Part shown: in pieces, positions 34,982-45,320 of the stretch
Layout: each line of letters begins with the position of its first letter
Position numbering within the stretch: the stretch's first letter is position 1
Assembly (NCBI RefSeq): GCF_009827545.1
Contig: NZ_WTYS01000001.1
Coordinates: forward strand, 1,203,772-1,267,771
From: Pontixanthobacter gangjinensis
GTDB taxonomy: Bacteria; Pseudomonadota; Alphaproteobacteria; Sphingomonadales; Sphingomonadaceae
Direction: 5' to 3'
DNA: 64,000 nucleotides
Notes under the pieces: generated by a model
Database searches by the model: none
Seen by the model: only the letters and a program-made list of their open reading frames with translations
Told to the model about the DNA's origin: nothing
Position numbers and translations under genes: made by a program

Positions 34982-35910
34982 TGGTCAATTTCCTTGATAT
35001 TTTCAGTTGGACCATTTCTGCCCGCAGGCAGGCGCCGGATTAGCGAGCTCGTGTCCTGCCGGCTGCCGCCCATCTTCTGAATTTCATTATAGAAGCCATC
35101 GACCATTTGGGTAACCGGGCTTTCCAAGCCCAGCCGTGTCGCTTCTTCGAGCGCATAATCCAGATCCTTGCGCATCCAATCAACCGCAAAGCCGAAGTCA
35201 AATTCGCCCGCTACCATCGTTTCCCAGCGGTTTTCCATTTGCCAGCTTTGCGCCGCGCCGCCCGAGATCGCCTCAAGCACTTTGTCGGGATCAACTCCCG
35301 ATGCCTGCACTAACCTGATGGCCTCGCTTAAACCCCCGAGAACACCCGCTATGCACATTTGATTGGCCATCTTGGTCGTTTGACCAGCGCCTGCATCGCC
35401 GACATGAACCATACGTGCGCCATAGGCGGACATGATTGGCTGTGCGCGGCTGAACGCTGTCTGAGTGCCCCCGCACATGATCGCGAGCTTACCATTTTCG
35501 GCACCCGCTTGTCCGCCGGAAACCGGTGCGTCGAGCGCATCGATTGACTGGCTGGCGGCTTCATTGGCGAGCGTCCGGGCCATTTTGGCCGAGACAGTGG
35601 TGTGATCGATCAGCAAACTGGCCGGGGCCATCGCGGAAAGTGCGCCATCGGTGCCAAGCAGCACCTCTGCCAGATCATCATCATTACCGACGCAGCTGAT
35701 CACCACATCGCATTGGGCAGCAAGTTCCGCAGGCGTGGTTGCAAGTGCGGTGTCCAGCCCTGCTTTCGACTGTTCCACTTGCCATTTCTCAGCTCGGGAA
35801 GCCGTGCGATTATAACCCACCACGCGGTGACCGTTCGCGGCCAGATGCCGTGCCATCGGCCCGCCCATAACGCCCAGCCCAATAAAACCAATTGTCGATT
35901 TGTTGCTCAT
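34975..35910 (-). CDS. NAD-binding beta-hydroxyacid dehydrogenase (3-hydroxyisobutyrate type)
   Basis: 311 residues from ATG 35910 (MSNKSTIGFIGLG); longer in-frame starts are unlikely. The Rossmann motif is GFIGLGVMGGPMARHL, the substrate loop DAPVSGGQAGAENGKL, and the catalytic Lys is in GAGQTTKMANQMC. The second half is the helical NAD_binding_11 domain. It could oxidise 3-hydroxyisobutyrate, tartronate semialdehyde or a similar compound, or reduce small aldehydes. It is coupled to the amidohydrolase gene. Confidence 0.9.
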   Translation of the reverse strand: MSNKSTIGFIGLGVMGGPMARHLAANGHRVVGYNRTASRAEKWQVEQSKAGLDTALATTPAELAAQCDVVISCVGNDDDLAEVLLGTDGALSAMAPASLLIDHTTVSAKMARTLANEAASQSIDALDAPVSGGQAGAENGKLAIMCGGTQTAFSRAQPIMSAYGARMVHVGDAGAGQTTKMANQMCIAGVLGGLSEAIRLVQASGVDPDKVLEAISGGAAQSWQMENRWETMVAGEFDFGFAVDWMRKDLDYALEEATRLGLESPVTQMVDGFYNEIQKMGGSRQDTSSLIRRLPAGRNGPTENIKEIDQC

Positions 35911-36026
35911 CGGTGCCGGATTAAGGCCTTTGCCGCTGAAAGCAATTGTATGTGGGCAAAATGCATATGGGGCAAAAGATTTTAGGCGGTTCCCCAATAA
36001 TCGCTTTTGGCTTAACCGGCGTTCCC

Positions 36027-37256
36027 ATGACTGAAAAAGCAACCGATCTCCTCACTCTGGCAACTATCGAGGCAGCCGCCGAACGCATTAAGGGTGCGGT
36101 GGTCCATACGCCAACGATGCACAGCATTACCCTGTCGGAAATTACAGGAGCGGAAATCTGGCTGAAATTTGAAAATCTGCAATTTACGGCGGCCTATAAA
36201 GAGCGAGGCGCGCTGAATGCATTGCTGCTGCTCACCGATGAACAGCGCAATAAGGGTGTGATTGCCGCATCAGCCGGGAATCACTCGCAAGGACTATCTT
36301 ATCACGGTCGGCGGTTGGGTGTGCCGGTAACGATTGTGATGCCGCGCACAACACCGACAGTAAAGGTGATGCAAACCGAAAGTGTTGGCGGGAATGTAGT
36401 TCTGCATGGCGAGACTTTCGATGATGCTTACGCTCACGCACGCACTCTGGAAACGCAAATGGGTCTGACCTTCGTCCATCCGTTTGACGAACCCAATGTC
36501 GCGGCCGGCCAAGGCACGGTCGCGTTGGAAATGTTCGCCGACGCGCCGCAACTCGACTGCATCGTAACCCCGATTGGCGGGGGCGGGTTGATGAGCGGGA
36601 TGGCAACCGTCGCGAGGGCCCAACGTCCCGATATGGAGGTCATAGGCGTTCAGGCGGAACTTTATCCGTCTATGTATGCTCGGGTGAAAGGCGAAGACCT
36701 GCCTTGCGGAGGAGACTCATTAGCCGAAGGCATTTCGGTCAAAGCCCCTGGCGAATTTACATCCAAAATCATCGCAGAGCGGGTCGACGACATTCTGTTG
36801 GTGAGTGAGGAATGGCTGGAAAAGTCGGTTTCGCTGTTACTTCAAATTGAAAAAACCGTCGTCGAGGGGGCTGGCGCGGCTGGTCTTGCGGCTGTGCTTT
36901 CGAATCCTGACCGGTTCAAAGGCAAGAAAATCGGGCTGGTACTGTGCGGCGGCAATATCGACACGAGGCTGCTCGCCAATGTGTTGCTGCGCGATCTGGC
37001 GCGGTCGGGCCGTTTGGCGCGGCTGCGGATTACGTTACAAGATCGTCCCGGTGCGCTGTATAAGGTCATGGGCGCGTTCGACGATCATAACGTCAATATC
37101 ATCGAAATTTATCATCAGCGCATTTTCACCAGCCTGCCGGCAAAGGGCCTGATAACCGACATCGAATGCGAGGCGCGAGACCGTGAACAACTTGATGCCT
37201 TGATCGCAGCGCTGCGAAAAAGCGGCTATGTTGTTAGCCAAGTCGAGTTGAACTGA
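36027..37256 (+). CDS. ilvA: Threonine ammonia-lyase with ACT domain
   Basis: 409 residues from ATG 36027; earlier in-frame ATGs give an unlikely leader. The PLP lysine lies in QFTAAYKERGAL, and the phosphate-binding glycines in PIGGGGLMSGMA. A serine/glycine-rich end loop (GGNIDTRL) is followed by an ACT domain (about 325-409, RITLQDRPGALYKVMGAFDDHNVNI, in part), which suggests allosteric control. It converts threonine to 2-oxobutyrate, either for isoleucine synthesis or for breakdown; the short ACT-bearing form resembles the YjhS/TdcB-like group. It diverges from the dehydrogenase gene. Confidence 0.92.
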   Translation: MTEKATDLLTLATIEAAAERIKGAVVHTPTMHSITLSEITGAEIWLKFENLQFTAAYKERGALNALLLLTDEQRNKGVIAASAGNHSQGLSYHGRRLGVPVTIVMPRTTPTVKVMQTESVGGNVVLHGETFDDAYAHARTLETQMGLTFVHPFDEPNVAAGQGTVALEMFADAPQLDCIVTPIGGGGLMSGMATVARAQRPDMEVIGVQAELYPSMYARVKGEDLPCGGDSLAEGISVKAPGEFTSKIIAERVDDILLVSEEWLEKSVSLLLQIEKTVVEGAGAAGLAAVLSNPDRFKGKKIGLVLCGGNIDTRLLANVLLRDLARSGRLARLRITLQDRPGALYKVMGAFDDHNVNIIEIYHQRIFTSLPAKGLITDIECEARDREQLDALIAALRKSGYVVSQVELN

Positions 37257-37418
37257 CTCATTCCGGCACAGCTTTTCCTGCACGGTAAAAATTGTGCAGA
37301 ATAATCAATCATTAACTAAGTTTAATGGTTAAGGTCCTTTTACCGGGCGGCTTGGTTCTGCATAAGATGCAGTTCTAGCCAATCATTCGATTCCTCACAA
37401 AAAGGATCAGCCCCCGCC

Positions 37419-38273
37419 GTGACGGCCCCAGTACGCTTCCCTCGTTTCTTTGTGACAGCGCCAGCGCCTTGCCCTTATTTACCGGGCAAAACCGAGCGTA
37501 AGGTGTTCACAGAGCTGAAGGGCGCGCATTCGGATCAATTGAACGAGGCGCTTGGCCGGATCGGATTCCGGCGTAGCCAGACGGTTGCCTATCGGCCCAG
37601 CTGCGCAGATTGTCAGGCCTGCATATCCGTCCGCGTTGCGGCAATGGACTTCGCACCCAGCTCGACCCAGCGACGCAATATGCGCCGAAACAGCGATCTG
37701 GTGGTCACCGAATGCCGCCCGTGGGCAACCGAGGAACAATTCGAACTGCTCCAGCGTTATCTGGGGGTGCGCCACCCCGGTGGAGGCATGGCTTCAATGG
37801 ATGAAGTCGATTATGCAGATATGGTTGAGCATACTCCGGTAACCAGCTATGTTATTGAATATAGGGAACCATCGGAAGGGTCGCTTCCAGGTCGATTAGT
37901 TGGTGCGTGTTTAACTGACCGGCAGGCTGATGGTCTGTCGATGATTTATAGTTTTTATGATCCGGAACACGAAGCAAGGTCAGGACTTGGGAATTTCATC
38001 ATTCTCGATCATATCCGGCGCGCAGCCGAGCAGGGATTACCCTATGTCTATCTCGGATATTGGGTCGAGGCATCTCAGCGGATGCAATATAAGGTCCGCT
38101 ATCGTCCACTCGAACGCCTCACCAGAGACGGTTGGGTCCGCCTCAGTAAAGAAGAACAGGACGCGCTTATTGCAAGCTCTTCTGGGCGGCAGCGCGATTT
38201 GTTTGCCGCAAATTCTGCGACTTCCAAAGACGGCAATCAAGACCAATATCTTCAGGAAGCCAGCGCCAGCTAG
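37419..38273 (+). CDS. bpt: Aspartate/glutamate leucyltransferase
   Basis: 284 residues from GTG 37419, with AAAGGA upstream. It transfers leucine from Leu-tRNA to proteins with N-terminal Asp or Glu, marking them for ClpAP. The N-terminal Cys pattern [14 protein letters not shown] and the [14 protein letters not shown] motif are typical, as is [22 protein letters not shown], in part. The last 40 residues are a low-complexity tail. The tamA gene starts two bases after its stop. Confidence 0.95.
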   Translation: MTAPVRFPRFFVTAPAPCPYLPGKTERKVFTELKGAHSDQLNEALGRIGFRRSQTVAYRPSCADCQACISVRVAAMDFAPSSTQRRNMRRNSDLVVTECRPWATEEQFELLQRYLGVRHPGGGMASMDEVDYADMVEHTPVTSYVIEYREPSEGSLPGRLVGACLTDRQADGLSMIYSFYDPEHEARSGLGNFIILDHIRRAAEQGLPYVYLGYWVEASQRMQYKVRYRPLERLTRDGWVRLSKEEQDALIASSSGRQRDLFAANSATSKDGNQDQYLQEASAS

Positions 38274-38274
38274 A

Positions 38275-40404
38275 ATGGCCAACGCGCCGTTGGCCGGCGG
38301 TATTGTGGCGGCGTTACTATCGCTCAGTCATCCGGTACTTGCGCAAGACACAGCTGCCCCTCCGCGGTTGGAGGATTTGATTCCGGATTCTGCGATCGAA
38401 AATCCGGAAGAGTGGGCGAGTAATACCGAAGGCGCCGATGTCGAGGATGAAGCGGCCGAGCCTCTGGGTTCTGATTCTCCAATGGCAGAAATTCCTGAAT
38501 TGACAGTGGATTGGCCAAATGATCTGGCGCTGCCGCCAATCGAGCAATTGGAGCCAGAGGCTGATATCCGGTTTGCTGATCAGAATTTGCCGCCGCTCGT
38601 TATTACGCCTGAGGCTGATTTGGTGCGTATCAATGACGAACTCACTCTAGCATTCCCGATGGCGAACAATGCCTTCCCGCTGCGCGAAGAATTCATCGAT
38701 CGGTTTAAGATTCTGTCCAATATTGAGGGGTTGTCCGGAGGCGACAACAACATCGCGCAATTGGCTGCGCGCGCTCGGGCAGATGAAGAAGTCCTGTCCG
38801 AAATGCTGCGCGTCTATGGCTACTATAATGCGCAAGTCATCCGCACCATTGGTGAGCCGCCAGAAAATGGCTCAGCGGACGATAATCAGGGTTCGGTCAG
38901 ATTCGATATTATCCCTGGCCAGCGGTATCAATTTGCCAATATCGACTTGGGTCAATTGAACACCGCCCCGGATTTCGAAAGCTTACGCGCTGCATTCGGA
39001 ATCCAGACCGGCGATCCGGTATCGAGTGATAAAATTGTCAGCGAGCAGATCGATCTGGATGTCGCATTGGGCGAATCCGGCTATCCCTTCGCCAAAATCG
39101 GTGAACCGGAATTGGAGGTTGATCACCAAGCCTCTGACGCTGATTTGAAATTGCCGGTCGATCCAGCGGGCAAATATGTGTTTGCTGGAGTGACCAGCTC
39201 CTTGCCAGACTTCCTGTCAGGCAGGCACCTTGGCTCGATTGCGCGGTTTGAATCGGGCGATGTCTACCAACGCAGTCTCGAACAGGATTTGCGACGGGCG
39301 ATTACTGCTACCGGGCTCGTTTCCTCCGTCACGATAACCCCGCGCGAGGTTGAATCGCCCGACGGTGCCGAACCGGGCAAGGTCGAACTGGATGTCGATC
39401 TGATCAAGGCCAAGCTGCGGACTATTGCGGGCGCGATTGGGTATGGTTCAGAGGCAGGGTTCCGGCTGCAGGCCAGCTGGGAGCACCGCAATCTTTTTCC
39501 GCCCGAGGGTTCTCTTAAAATTCGCGGTATACTCGGCACTCAGGAACAATTAGCCGGCGTGACATTCCGTAAAAACAATTTCGGCGGTCGCGACAAAGTT
39601 TTGACGCTGGATACTTACGCCAGCACTATCGACAGCGATGCATTTGACGCACGGACCGTGGCCTTCGTAGCCAATTACGAAATGACTTCGACGTTGTTGT
39701 TCCAGAAGCCCCTCAGCTGGGGCGGCGGATTGGAAATCATCGCCACTGACGAGCGCGAGACGAAGTTGACGGGAGTACTCTCCCCACGAGAGAAGTATTT
39801 CGTCGCAGCTGTGCCACTCAATATATTGTTTGATACATCTGACAGCCTGCTCGATCCAACCCGTGGCTTCAGGATTGGGGCGCGTGTTTCGCCCGAAATT
39901 TCGCGGAATGATGGTCAAAACTCGACCTATATCCGCAGCCAATTTGATCTCGCTACCTATCAGTCAGTGGGTTCGAAAGTGACATTTGCAGGACGCGCCC
40001 GTGTCGGAGTAATTGCCGGTGCGGATGTGCTCGATATAGCGCCATCGCGCAGGCTATATGCCGGGGGTGGCGGGTCTGTGCGCGGCTATGGCTATCAGGC
40101 GATCGGGCCCAGCAACGCGCTTGGTGACCCGAATGGTGGACGGTCATTGTTGGAAGTGGCCGCAGAAGCGCGAATTCGTACCGGTTTTATGGATGGGGCG
40201 GTTTCGGTCGTGCCGTTTGTGGATGCTGGGACCGTCAGTCGTAGCACCATGCCCGATTTTGAGGAGATTAAGGTCGGTGTCGGGTTGGGCGTCAGATATG
40301 ACACAGGCTTTGGCCCGATCCGTGTCGATGTCGGTGTTCCGCTGAATCCTGGGCCCAATGATAATCCTGTGGCGGTCTATGTCTCGCTTGGTCAGGCCTT
40401 TTAA
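38275..40404 (+). CDS. tamA: Outer-membrane assembly protein TamA (BamA family)
   Basis: 709 residues from ATG 38275. The longer frame overlaps bpt, and the chosen start gives a signal peptide (MANAPLAGGIVAALLSLSHPVLA) that has no positive charge, which is unusual and leaves the start a little uncertain. Acidic N-terminal repeats (about 25-110) are followed by POTRA domains (FDIIPGQRYQFANIDLGQLN, KYVFAGVTSSLPDF) and a 16-strand barrel (RKNNFGGRDKVLTL, GGGGSVRGYGYQAIGP, YDTGFGPIRVDVGVPL). The RGYG motif is conserved in the Omp85 family. It acts with TamB and overlaps it by one base. Confidence 0.93.
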   Translation: MANAPLAGGIVAALLSLSHPVLAQDTAAPPRLEDLIPDSAIENPEEWASNTEGADVEDEAAEPLGSDSPMAEIPELTVDWPNDLALPPIEQLEPEADIRFADQNLPPLVITPEADLVRINDELTLAFPMANNAFPLREEFIDRFKILSNIEGLSGGDNNIAQLAARARADEEVLSEMLRVYGYYNAQVIRTIGEPPENGSADDNQGSVRFDIIPGQRYQFANIDLGQLNTAPDFESLRAAFGIQTGDPVSSDKIVSEQIDLDVALGESGYPFAKIGEPELEVDHQASDADLKLPVDPAGKYVFAGVTSSLPDFLSGRHLGSIARFESGDVYQRSLEQDLRRAITATGLVSSVTITPREVESPDGAEPGKVELDVDLIKAKLRTIAGAIGYGSEAGFRLQASWEHRNLFPPEGSLKIRGILGTQEQLAGVTFRKNNFGGRDKVLTLDTYASTIDSDAFDARTVAFVANYEMTSTLLFQKPLSWGGGLEIIATDERETKLTGVLSPREKYFVAAVPLNILFDTSDSLLDPTRGFRIGARVSPEISRNDGQNSTYIRSQFDLATYQSVGSKVTFAGRARVGVIAGADVLDIAPSRRLYAGGGGSVRGYGYQAIGPSNALGDPNGGRSLLEVAAEARIRTGFMDGAVSVVPFVDAGTVSRSTMPDFEEIKVGVGLGVRYDTGFGPIRVDVGVPLNPGPNDNPVAVYVSLGQAF

Positions 40405-43400
40405 TGGCTGACGATTCAGCAATTGCCGAGGCAGAAGTCGCGGTTGTGAGTAAAGCACCGCGTGGCTGGTCTGCGCGCATCGTAAAATGGTCACTTGGCG
40501 CAGTTGCGGCGATATTGGCGTTATTGCTGCTGGGCGTTATCCTGCTTAACACACCGATCGGCCAACGCTTTATCGCGGACCAAATCGCAAAAGTTGCTCC
40601 GGCGTCGGGACTACGGTTCGAGGTCGGCCGGATTGACGGTGATATTTACGGTCAATCGACTTTGCACGATGTCACTGTGTTCGACCCGAAGGGCGCTTTC
40701 CTCACTATTCCCGAGGTTGAGCTGGATTGGCGCCCGCTTAGCTGGATTACCAGCGGCCTTGATGTCCGCAATCTGACGCTCCGACGCGGTACATTGTTGC
40801 GCACTCCCGAACTCCTCGCGGGTGATCCGGATGCGCCGATCTTGCCCGATTTTGACATCCGCATCGACCGATTTGAAATTGATAGTCTGAAAATAACGGA
40901 GGGTATTGTTGGCGATAGTGCGCCGGTTATAGATTTACTCGCCAAGGCTGACATTCGTGATGGCAGGGTGTTCCTTAAAGCCGATGGCAATCTGGGAGAA
41001 CTCGATACTCTTGCGCTGCTGATCGATGCGGAGCCTGATGGCGACCGGTTCGATATTAAGTTGGATTATCAGGCTCCGGCTGGCGGGGTTCTGGCTGGGC
41101 TAACTGGCGCTGATGCAGGGTACACCGCCAAGATCGACGGCGATGGCAGTTGGGATCGCTGGGATGGCTACATCTATGCCACGCGTGACGGCGAGCGGTT
41201 CGCTGCGTTTAAGCTGAATAACCGGCAGGGCACATATCATCTGCTCGGCCAAGCCTATCCAGCGGCGCTGGTTTCGGGCCTTCCGGCGCAGGCAATCGGC
41301 GACACCGTTTCAATTGATGCGCTCGGCACATTGGTAGACAGTGTGCTCGACGGCAGATTTGCGATTGTCACTCGCGCGCTTACTGGCACGGGCCGAGGCG
41401 TGATCGACCTGGCCGACAATAATTTCCAAGGGCTCTCCATTGCAGGCAGTCTGACCGATCCGGCACTGTTTGGAGAAAACCTCACACTGAATGGCGCGAA
41501 CTTCACCGCGACGCTTGATGGCGCTTTCCGTGACCTTGAAATTGAACATTCGTTGTCAGTCGAAGAACTGCGCTCTGGTGAAACTCTGGTTGCGGGTCTC
41601 ATCCAGAACGGCACTGCCACCTTCGATGGCACACGCTGGAATTTGCCGCTCGATGCTGCGGTCCAATCAATAAAAACTGGAAATGCCTGGATTGACCCGA
41701 AACTGGCAGGTGGGACATTCACTGGTTCGCTGATCTATGCCGGGTCAAAATTGCTGTCCGATGATTTGCAGATCGCATTTGCCGATACAACCGCCCGACT
41801 GGCACTTAGAGGCGACGTGGCCAGCGGCATTTACCAGCTGACCGGCCCGGTAAATGTCACCCAACTGGCGCTCGAGAATGTCGGAACCGTCAACGGAAAT
41901 GCGAAGATCGACTTCCAATTGCGCGACAGCGGAAATTGGGCGCTAGTGGCCAACTTTTCCGCCCGTATTCCGCGCGTAACCAACGAGACATTGGCAAATC
42001 TGGCCGGCCCGGACATCAGGCTTGTTGGCGGCGTATCGCTCGGGACCAACAAACCACTGAACTTTCGCAATGTCAGACTGGCAGCCGAAAATCTTTCTCT
42101 GACAATGGATGGCAAGGTTCAACAGGGCACCACCAGCCTAGCTGGGCGCGGATCGCACACACAATATGGGCCATTTACTGTCGAGGCTTCGCTTGGAGCC
42201 GATGGCCCTACCGCAACCCTGGTCTTTGCAAACCCGCTGCCCTCGGCGGGGTTGAAAGACGTCAGGGTCGCAATATCTCCCAGCGATGCGGGTTTCGATA
42301 TTGCCACACAGGGTCAATCGCTGATCGGTGAGTTTGCCGGTGAGCTCGCCTTGGTCTCTCCCGAAGACGGTCCGTCGCGTATTGATATTGAAGAATTGCG
42401 CGTTTGGAAGACGGCTGTAACGGGCAATTTGACGCTTGCCGATGGCGGCGCTGATGGACGATTACTTCTTAGCGGCGGGGGTTTGGATGGCAGGATTGGT
42501 CTTGCTACCCGTGATGGCGGACAAGGCTTCTTCTTTGATGTTGATGCAAGGCAAGCCAGCTTTGGAGGTGCAACGCCGCTATCGATAGCGCGTGCGACTC
42601 TTGAAGGGCGCGGTTATCTGAAAGAGGGTTTCAGCACGGTCGATGCCAATGTAACTGCCCAAGGACTAAGCTATGGCAGCATCTTCATTGGACGTCTTGC
42701 CGCCGCCGCCGAAATGGAAAATGGTGTAGGCACCGCCACAGGCTCAATCGCCGGGCGCAGAGGCAGCCGCTTCGCGTTGCAAATGAACGCCGATATCAAG
42801 CCTGGCTCTTACGGAATTATCGCCAGAGGTGAATTTGGCGGAAAGCGGATTACTATGCCGCGCCGTGCAATGTTGACCCAATTGGATGATGGCAGCTGGA
42901 GTCTCGCGCAGACTCAGCTTTCTTACGGCAATGGGTCTTCGCTGATATCGGGCCAGTTCGGCGGCGGGACCACCGCGATTGATCTTGCACTTGACCAGAT
43001 GCCTTTATCTCTGGTTGATCTGGCTGTGACGGATGTGGGCTTGGGCGGTGTGATATCGGGCAGATTGGACTACCGAAAAGTCGGTTCAGCCATGCCGGTC
43101 GCCAATGCGCGGATCAAGGTCGACAACCTTACCCGCTCGGGGTTAGTGCTCAGCTCTCGTCCGATGAATTTGGCTTTGGTGGCAGATTTGAAAACGCGTG
43201 AGCTTGGTCTTCGCGCTGTAATTCAGGAAGGCGGGGAACGCAGAGGCAGGCTGCAGGCGCGGGTGTCCGGCCTATCGCAATCCAGCGATCTGGTCGAGCG
43301 GCTCCGCACCGGGAACCTGCTCGCACAATTGCGTTTTAACGGCCCGGCGGCGTCACTATGGCGGCTGGCCGGAGTGGAAGCGTTCGATATTACCGGGCCG

Positions 43401-44600
43401 GTTTCGGTTGCAACCAACATTACCGGAAGCTTTGCCAACCCTAGCGTGCGCGGATCGGTTGAAAGCAAGGATTTGAGAGTCCGCAGTGCGGTTTCGGGCA
43501 CTGATATCCAGAATGTCAGCGCCTTTGGCACTTTCTCCGGGTCACGGCTGCAGCTTAAGCGCTTTGCCGGCAAGACCAATAATGGAGGCACCGTATCAGG
43601 TAGCGGGTATGTCGATTTTGAGGGACTGGGGCCGAAGGGACCAAGCTTGGACATCCGGGTTGCCACTAACAAAGCTCGTTTGCTTAACGCGACTGGACTT
43701 GATGCGACAATCACGGGGCCGTTGCGGATTATTTCAGATGGCAATGGCGGGACGATTGCCGGGCGCGTGTCAATCGATCGGGCAAGTTGGGCACTCGGCT
43801 CCGCTGCGACCGACGCAACATTGCCGCAGATTAAGACAACCGAGTTCAATCTGCCAATTGATATTGCGCCGCCGCGTATCCGCTACAAGCCGTGGAGATA
43901 TCTAATCGATGCCAAGGCGCGCAGCCGGATCGATGTCGGCGGGATGGGACTGGACAGCGAATGGGCTGCCGACATCATTATACGTGGAACCACAGATGAC
44001 CCGCGCATTGGCGGCGCAGCGCGATTGGTACGCGGATTTTACAGTTTTGCCGGGACGCGGTTCGAAATCACCCGCGGAAGGATTGATTTCGATGCGAATG
44101 CGCCGATTGATCCCAGGCTGGACATTGTCGCCGAAACCGAGCGCTCAGGCTTGGACGTAACGGTCAAGGTGCAAGGCAATGCGCTTAATCCCGAAATCAC
44201 CTTTGGGTCGGCCCCTGCGTTGCCTGAAGAAGAGGTGCTGGCGCGGTTGTTGTTTGGCGGCTCTATCACCGATCTGTCAGCCACTGATGCGCTTCAACTG
44301 GGTTCGGCGCTGGCGAGCCTGCGCGGAGGAACCGGGCTGGACCCGATTAACAAGCTCCGCACGGCAATCGGGCTTGACCGCTTACGGATCGTCAGTGCCG
44401 ATCCAGCGTTGGGCAGGGGCACGGGCGTGGCGATAGGCAAGAATATCGGGCGCCGTTTCTACGTCGAAATCATCACCGATGGTCGCGGCTATAGCGCGAC
44501 AGAGGCCGAGTTCCGGATTACCGGCTGGTTATCGTTGCTTGCCAGCGTTTCCACCATCGGCCGCGAAAGCGCAGTTGTCGAAGTCAGCCGTGATTATTAG
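40404..44600 (+). CDS. tamB: Translocation and assembly module protein TamB
   Basis: 1398 residues: a membrane anchor near residues 28-48 (SLGAVAAILALLLLGVILLN), a long beta-rich periplasmic part, and the TamB domain at the end (about 1040-1398) with VRGFYSFAGTRFEITRGRIDF and GRGYSATEAEFRITGWLSLLASV. TamB spans the periplasm and works with TamA in lipid transport or outer-membrane protein assembly. The start overlaps the tamA stop by one base (TAATG). Confidence 0.94.
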   Translation: MADDSAIAEAEVAVVSKAPRGWSARIVKWSLGAVAAILALLLLGVILLNTPIGQRFIADQIAKVAPASGLRFEVGRIDGDIYGQSTLHDVTVFDPKGAFLTIPEVELDWRPLSWITSGLDVRNLTLRRGTLLRTPELLAGDPDAPILPDFDIRIDRFEIDSLKITEGIVGDSAPVIDLLAKADIRDGRVFLKADGNLGELDTLALLIDAEPDGDRFDIKLDYQAPAGGVLAGLTGADAGYTAKIDGDGSWDRWDGYIYATRDGERFAAFKLNNRQGTYHLLGQAYPAALVSGLPAQAIGDTVSIDALGTLVDSVLDGRFAIVTRALTGTGRGVIDLADNNFQGLSIAGSLTDPALFGENLTLNGANFTATLDGAFRDLEIEHSLSVEELRSGETLVAGLIQNGTATFDGTRWNLPLDAAVQSIKTGNAWIDPKLAGGTFTGSLIYAGSKLLSDDLQIAFADTTARLALRGDVASGIYQLTGPVNVTQLALENVGTVNGNAKIDFQLRDSGNWALVANFSARIPRVTNETLANLAGPDIRLVGGVSLGTNKPLNFRNVRLAAENLSLTMDGKVQQGTTSLAGRGSHTQYGPFTVEASLGADGPTATLVFANPLPSAGLKDVRVAISPSDAGFDIATQGQSLIGEFAGELALVSPEDGPSRIDIEELRVWKTAVTGNLTLADGGADGRLLLSGGGLDGRIGLATRDGGQGFFFDVDARQASFGGATPLSIARATLEGRGYLKEGFSTVDANVTAQGLSYGSIFIGRLAAAAEMENGVGTATGSIAGRRGSRFALQMNADIKPGSYGIIARGEFGGKRITMPRRAMLTQLDDGSWSLAQTQLSYGNGSSLISGQFGGGTTAIDLALDQMPLSLVDLAVTDVGLGGVISGRLDYRKVGSAMPVANARIKVDNLTRSGLVLSSRPMNLALVADLKTRELGLRAVIQEGGERRGRLQARVSGLSQSSDLVERLRTGNLLAQLRFNGPAASLWRLAGVEAFDITGPVSVATNITGSFANPSVRGSVESKDLRVRSAVSGTDIQNVSAFGTFSGSRLQLKRFAGKTNNGGTVSGSGYVDFEGLGPKGPSLDIRVATNKARLLNATGLDATITGPLRIISDGNGGTIAGRVSIDRASWALGSAATDATLPQIKTTEFNLPIDIAPPRIRYKPWRYLIDAKARSRIDVGGMGLDSEWAADIIIRGTTDDPRIGGAARLVRGFYSFAGTRFEITRGRIDFDANAPIDPRLDIVAETERSGLDVTVKVQGNALNPEITFGSAPALPEEEVLARLLFGGSITDLSATDALQLGSALASLRGGTGLDPINKLRTAIGLDRLRIVSADPALGRGTGVAIGKNIGRRFYVEIITDGRGYSATEAEFRITGWLSLLASVSTIGRESAVVEVSRDY

Positions 44601-44606
44601 TCGCAC

Positions 44607-45224
44607 TCAATCTGGTGGGATGTCCGACGCATAGAGCTTGGCTTCGGCTGTGCGTCTGCGGCTGAGCCCTTTTAAAGCGCGCCCTCCTGCGCGGTTCCAA
44701 CGGGCAAATTCGGTGATTGCGCCGAGATAATCCGCTGACTTGTGGCGCTTGGTGAGCGTGGCACGACCGATCGCACCCGTATTGTAATGGAAGCTGACCA
44801 AGGCATCGAATTGGGCTTGGCTTGTGGCGGCCCCATCCAAAGCGCGGCGCACATCATTGGCATAAATAACAAGGTCCCCATCCAGTCGTTGGTCGCATTG
44901 CTCGCGTGTCCAAACGGTGCCACGGGCGATGCCTTGTCCGGTCGCGCCCCAGCCAATCGTCCAAGGGTCACCGCCTGTCCCGGGATCGGGATAGGCTTCG
45001 ACCAGGCTGTCCGTCCGTAATCGTGCGCAGCCTTCGAATTGCTTGATCAGAGCGATGCCTGCCGGACCAATTTGAGTGGGTACATCGGATTGGCAAGCGG
45101 CTTGCACGCCCAGGCTGCGATCAACAGAACGGTCCAATGCACTGACTTCAGAATTGCGCAGACCACGGCCCAGAATACGGCGTACGGTTTGGAAAATGGG
45201 CTTACGATTGGTGGAGTAGGTCAT
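44607..45224 (-). CDS. Lysozyme of the phage endolysin type (GH24)
   Basis: 205 residues. The lysozyme core starts at about residue 56 (IALIKQFEGCARLR), with catalytic Glu in FEG, then AYPDPGTGGDPWTIGWGATG with the conserved Asp/Thr, and ALVSFHYNTGAIG. It hydrolyses peptidoglycan. The first 55 residues look like a signal or extra tail, and no holin or other phage genes are nearby, so it is probably a domesticated endolysin. It is divergent from the Cro-type regulator gene, with the operator array between. Confidence 0.88.
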   Translation of the reverse strand: MTYSTNRKPIFQTVRRILGRGLRNSEVSALDRSVDRSLGVQAACQSDVPTQIGPAGIALIKQFEGCARLRTDSLVEAYPDPGTGGDPWTIGWGATGQGIARGTVWTREQCDQRLDGDLVIYANDVRRALDGAATSQAQFDALVSFHYNTGAIGRATLTKRHKSADYLGAITEFARWNRAGGRALKGLSRRRTAEAKLYASDIPPD

Positions 45225-45320
45225 GCGTCACCTCGATCTGGAAAGTAGAGGCGAGGCAATTAGGCAGGAAAGTGCCGAGTAGGAAAACGATTTCGTTTCG
45301 GTGCGTGCGATAGCCACCGT

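Noticed and set aside
37277-37305. CTGCAC...GTGCAG inverted repeat after ilvA as an NtrC site or terminator
   Set aside because: The spacing does not match an NtrC site and there is no T-run; arms of six bases are weak evidence alone.
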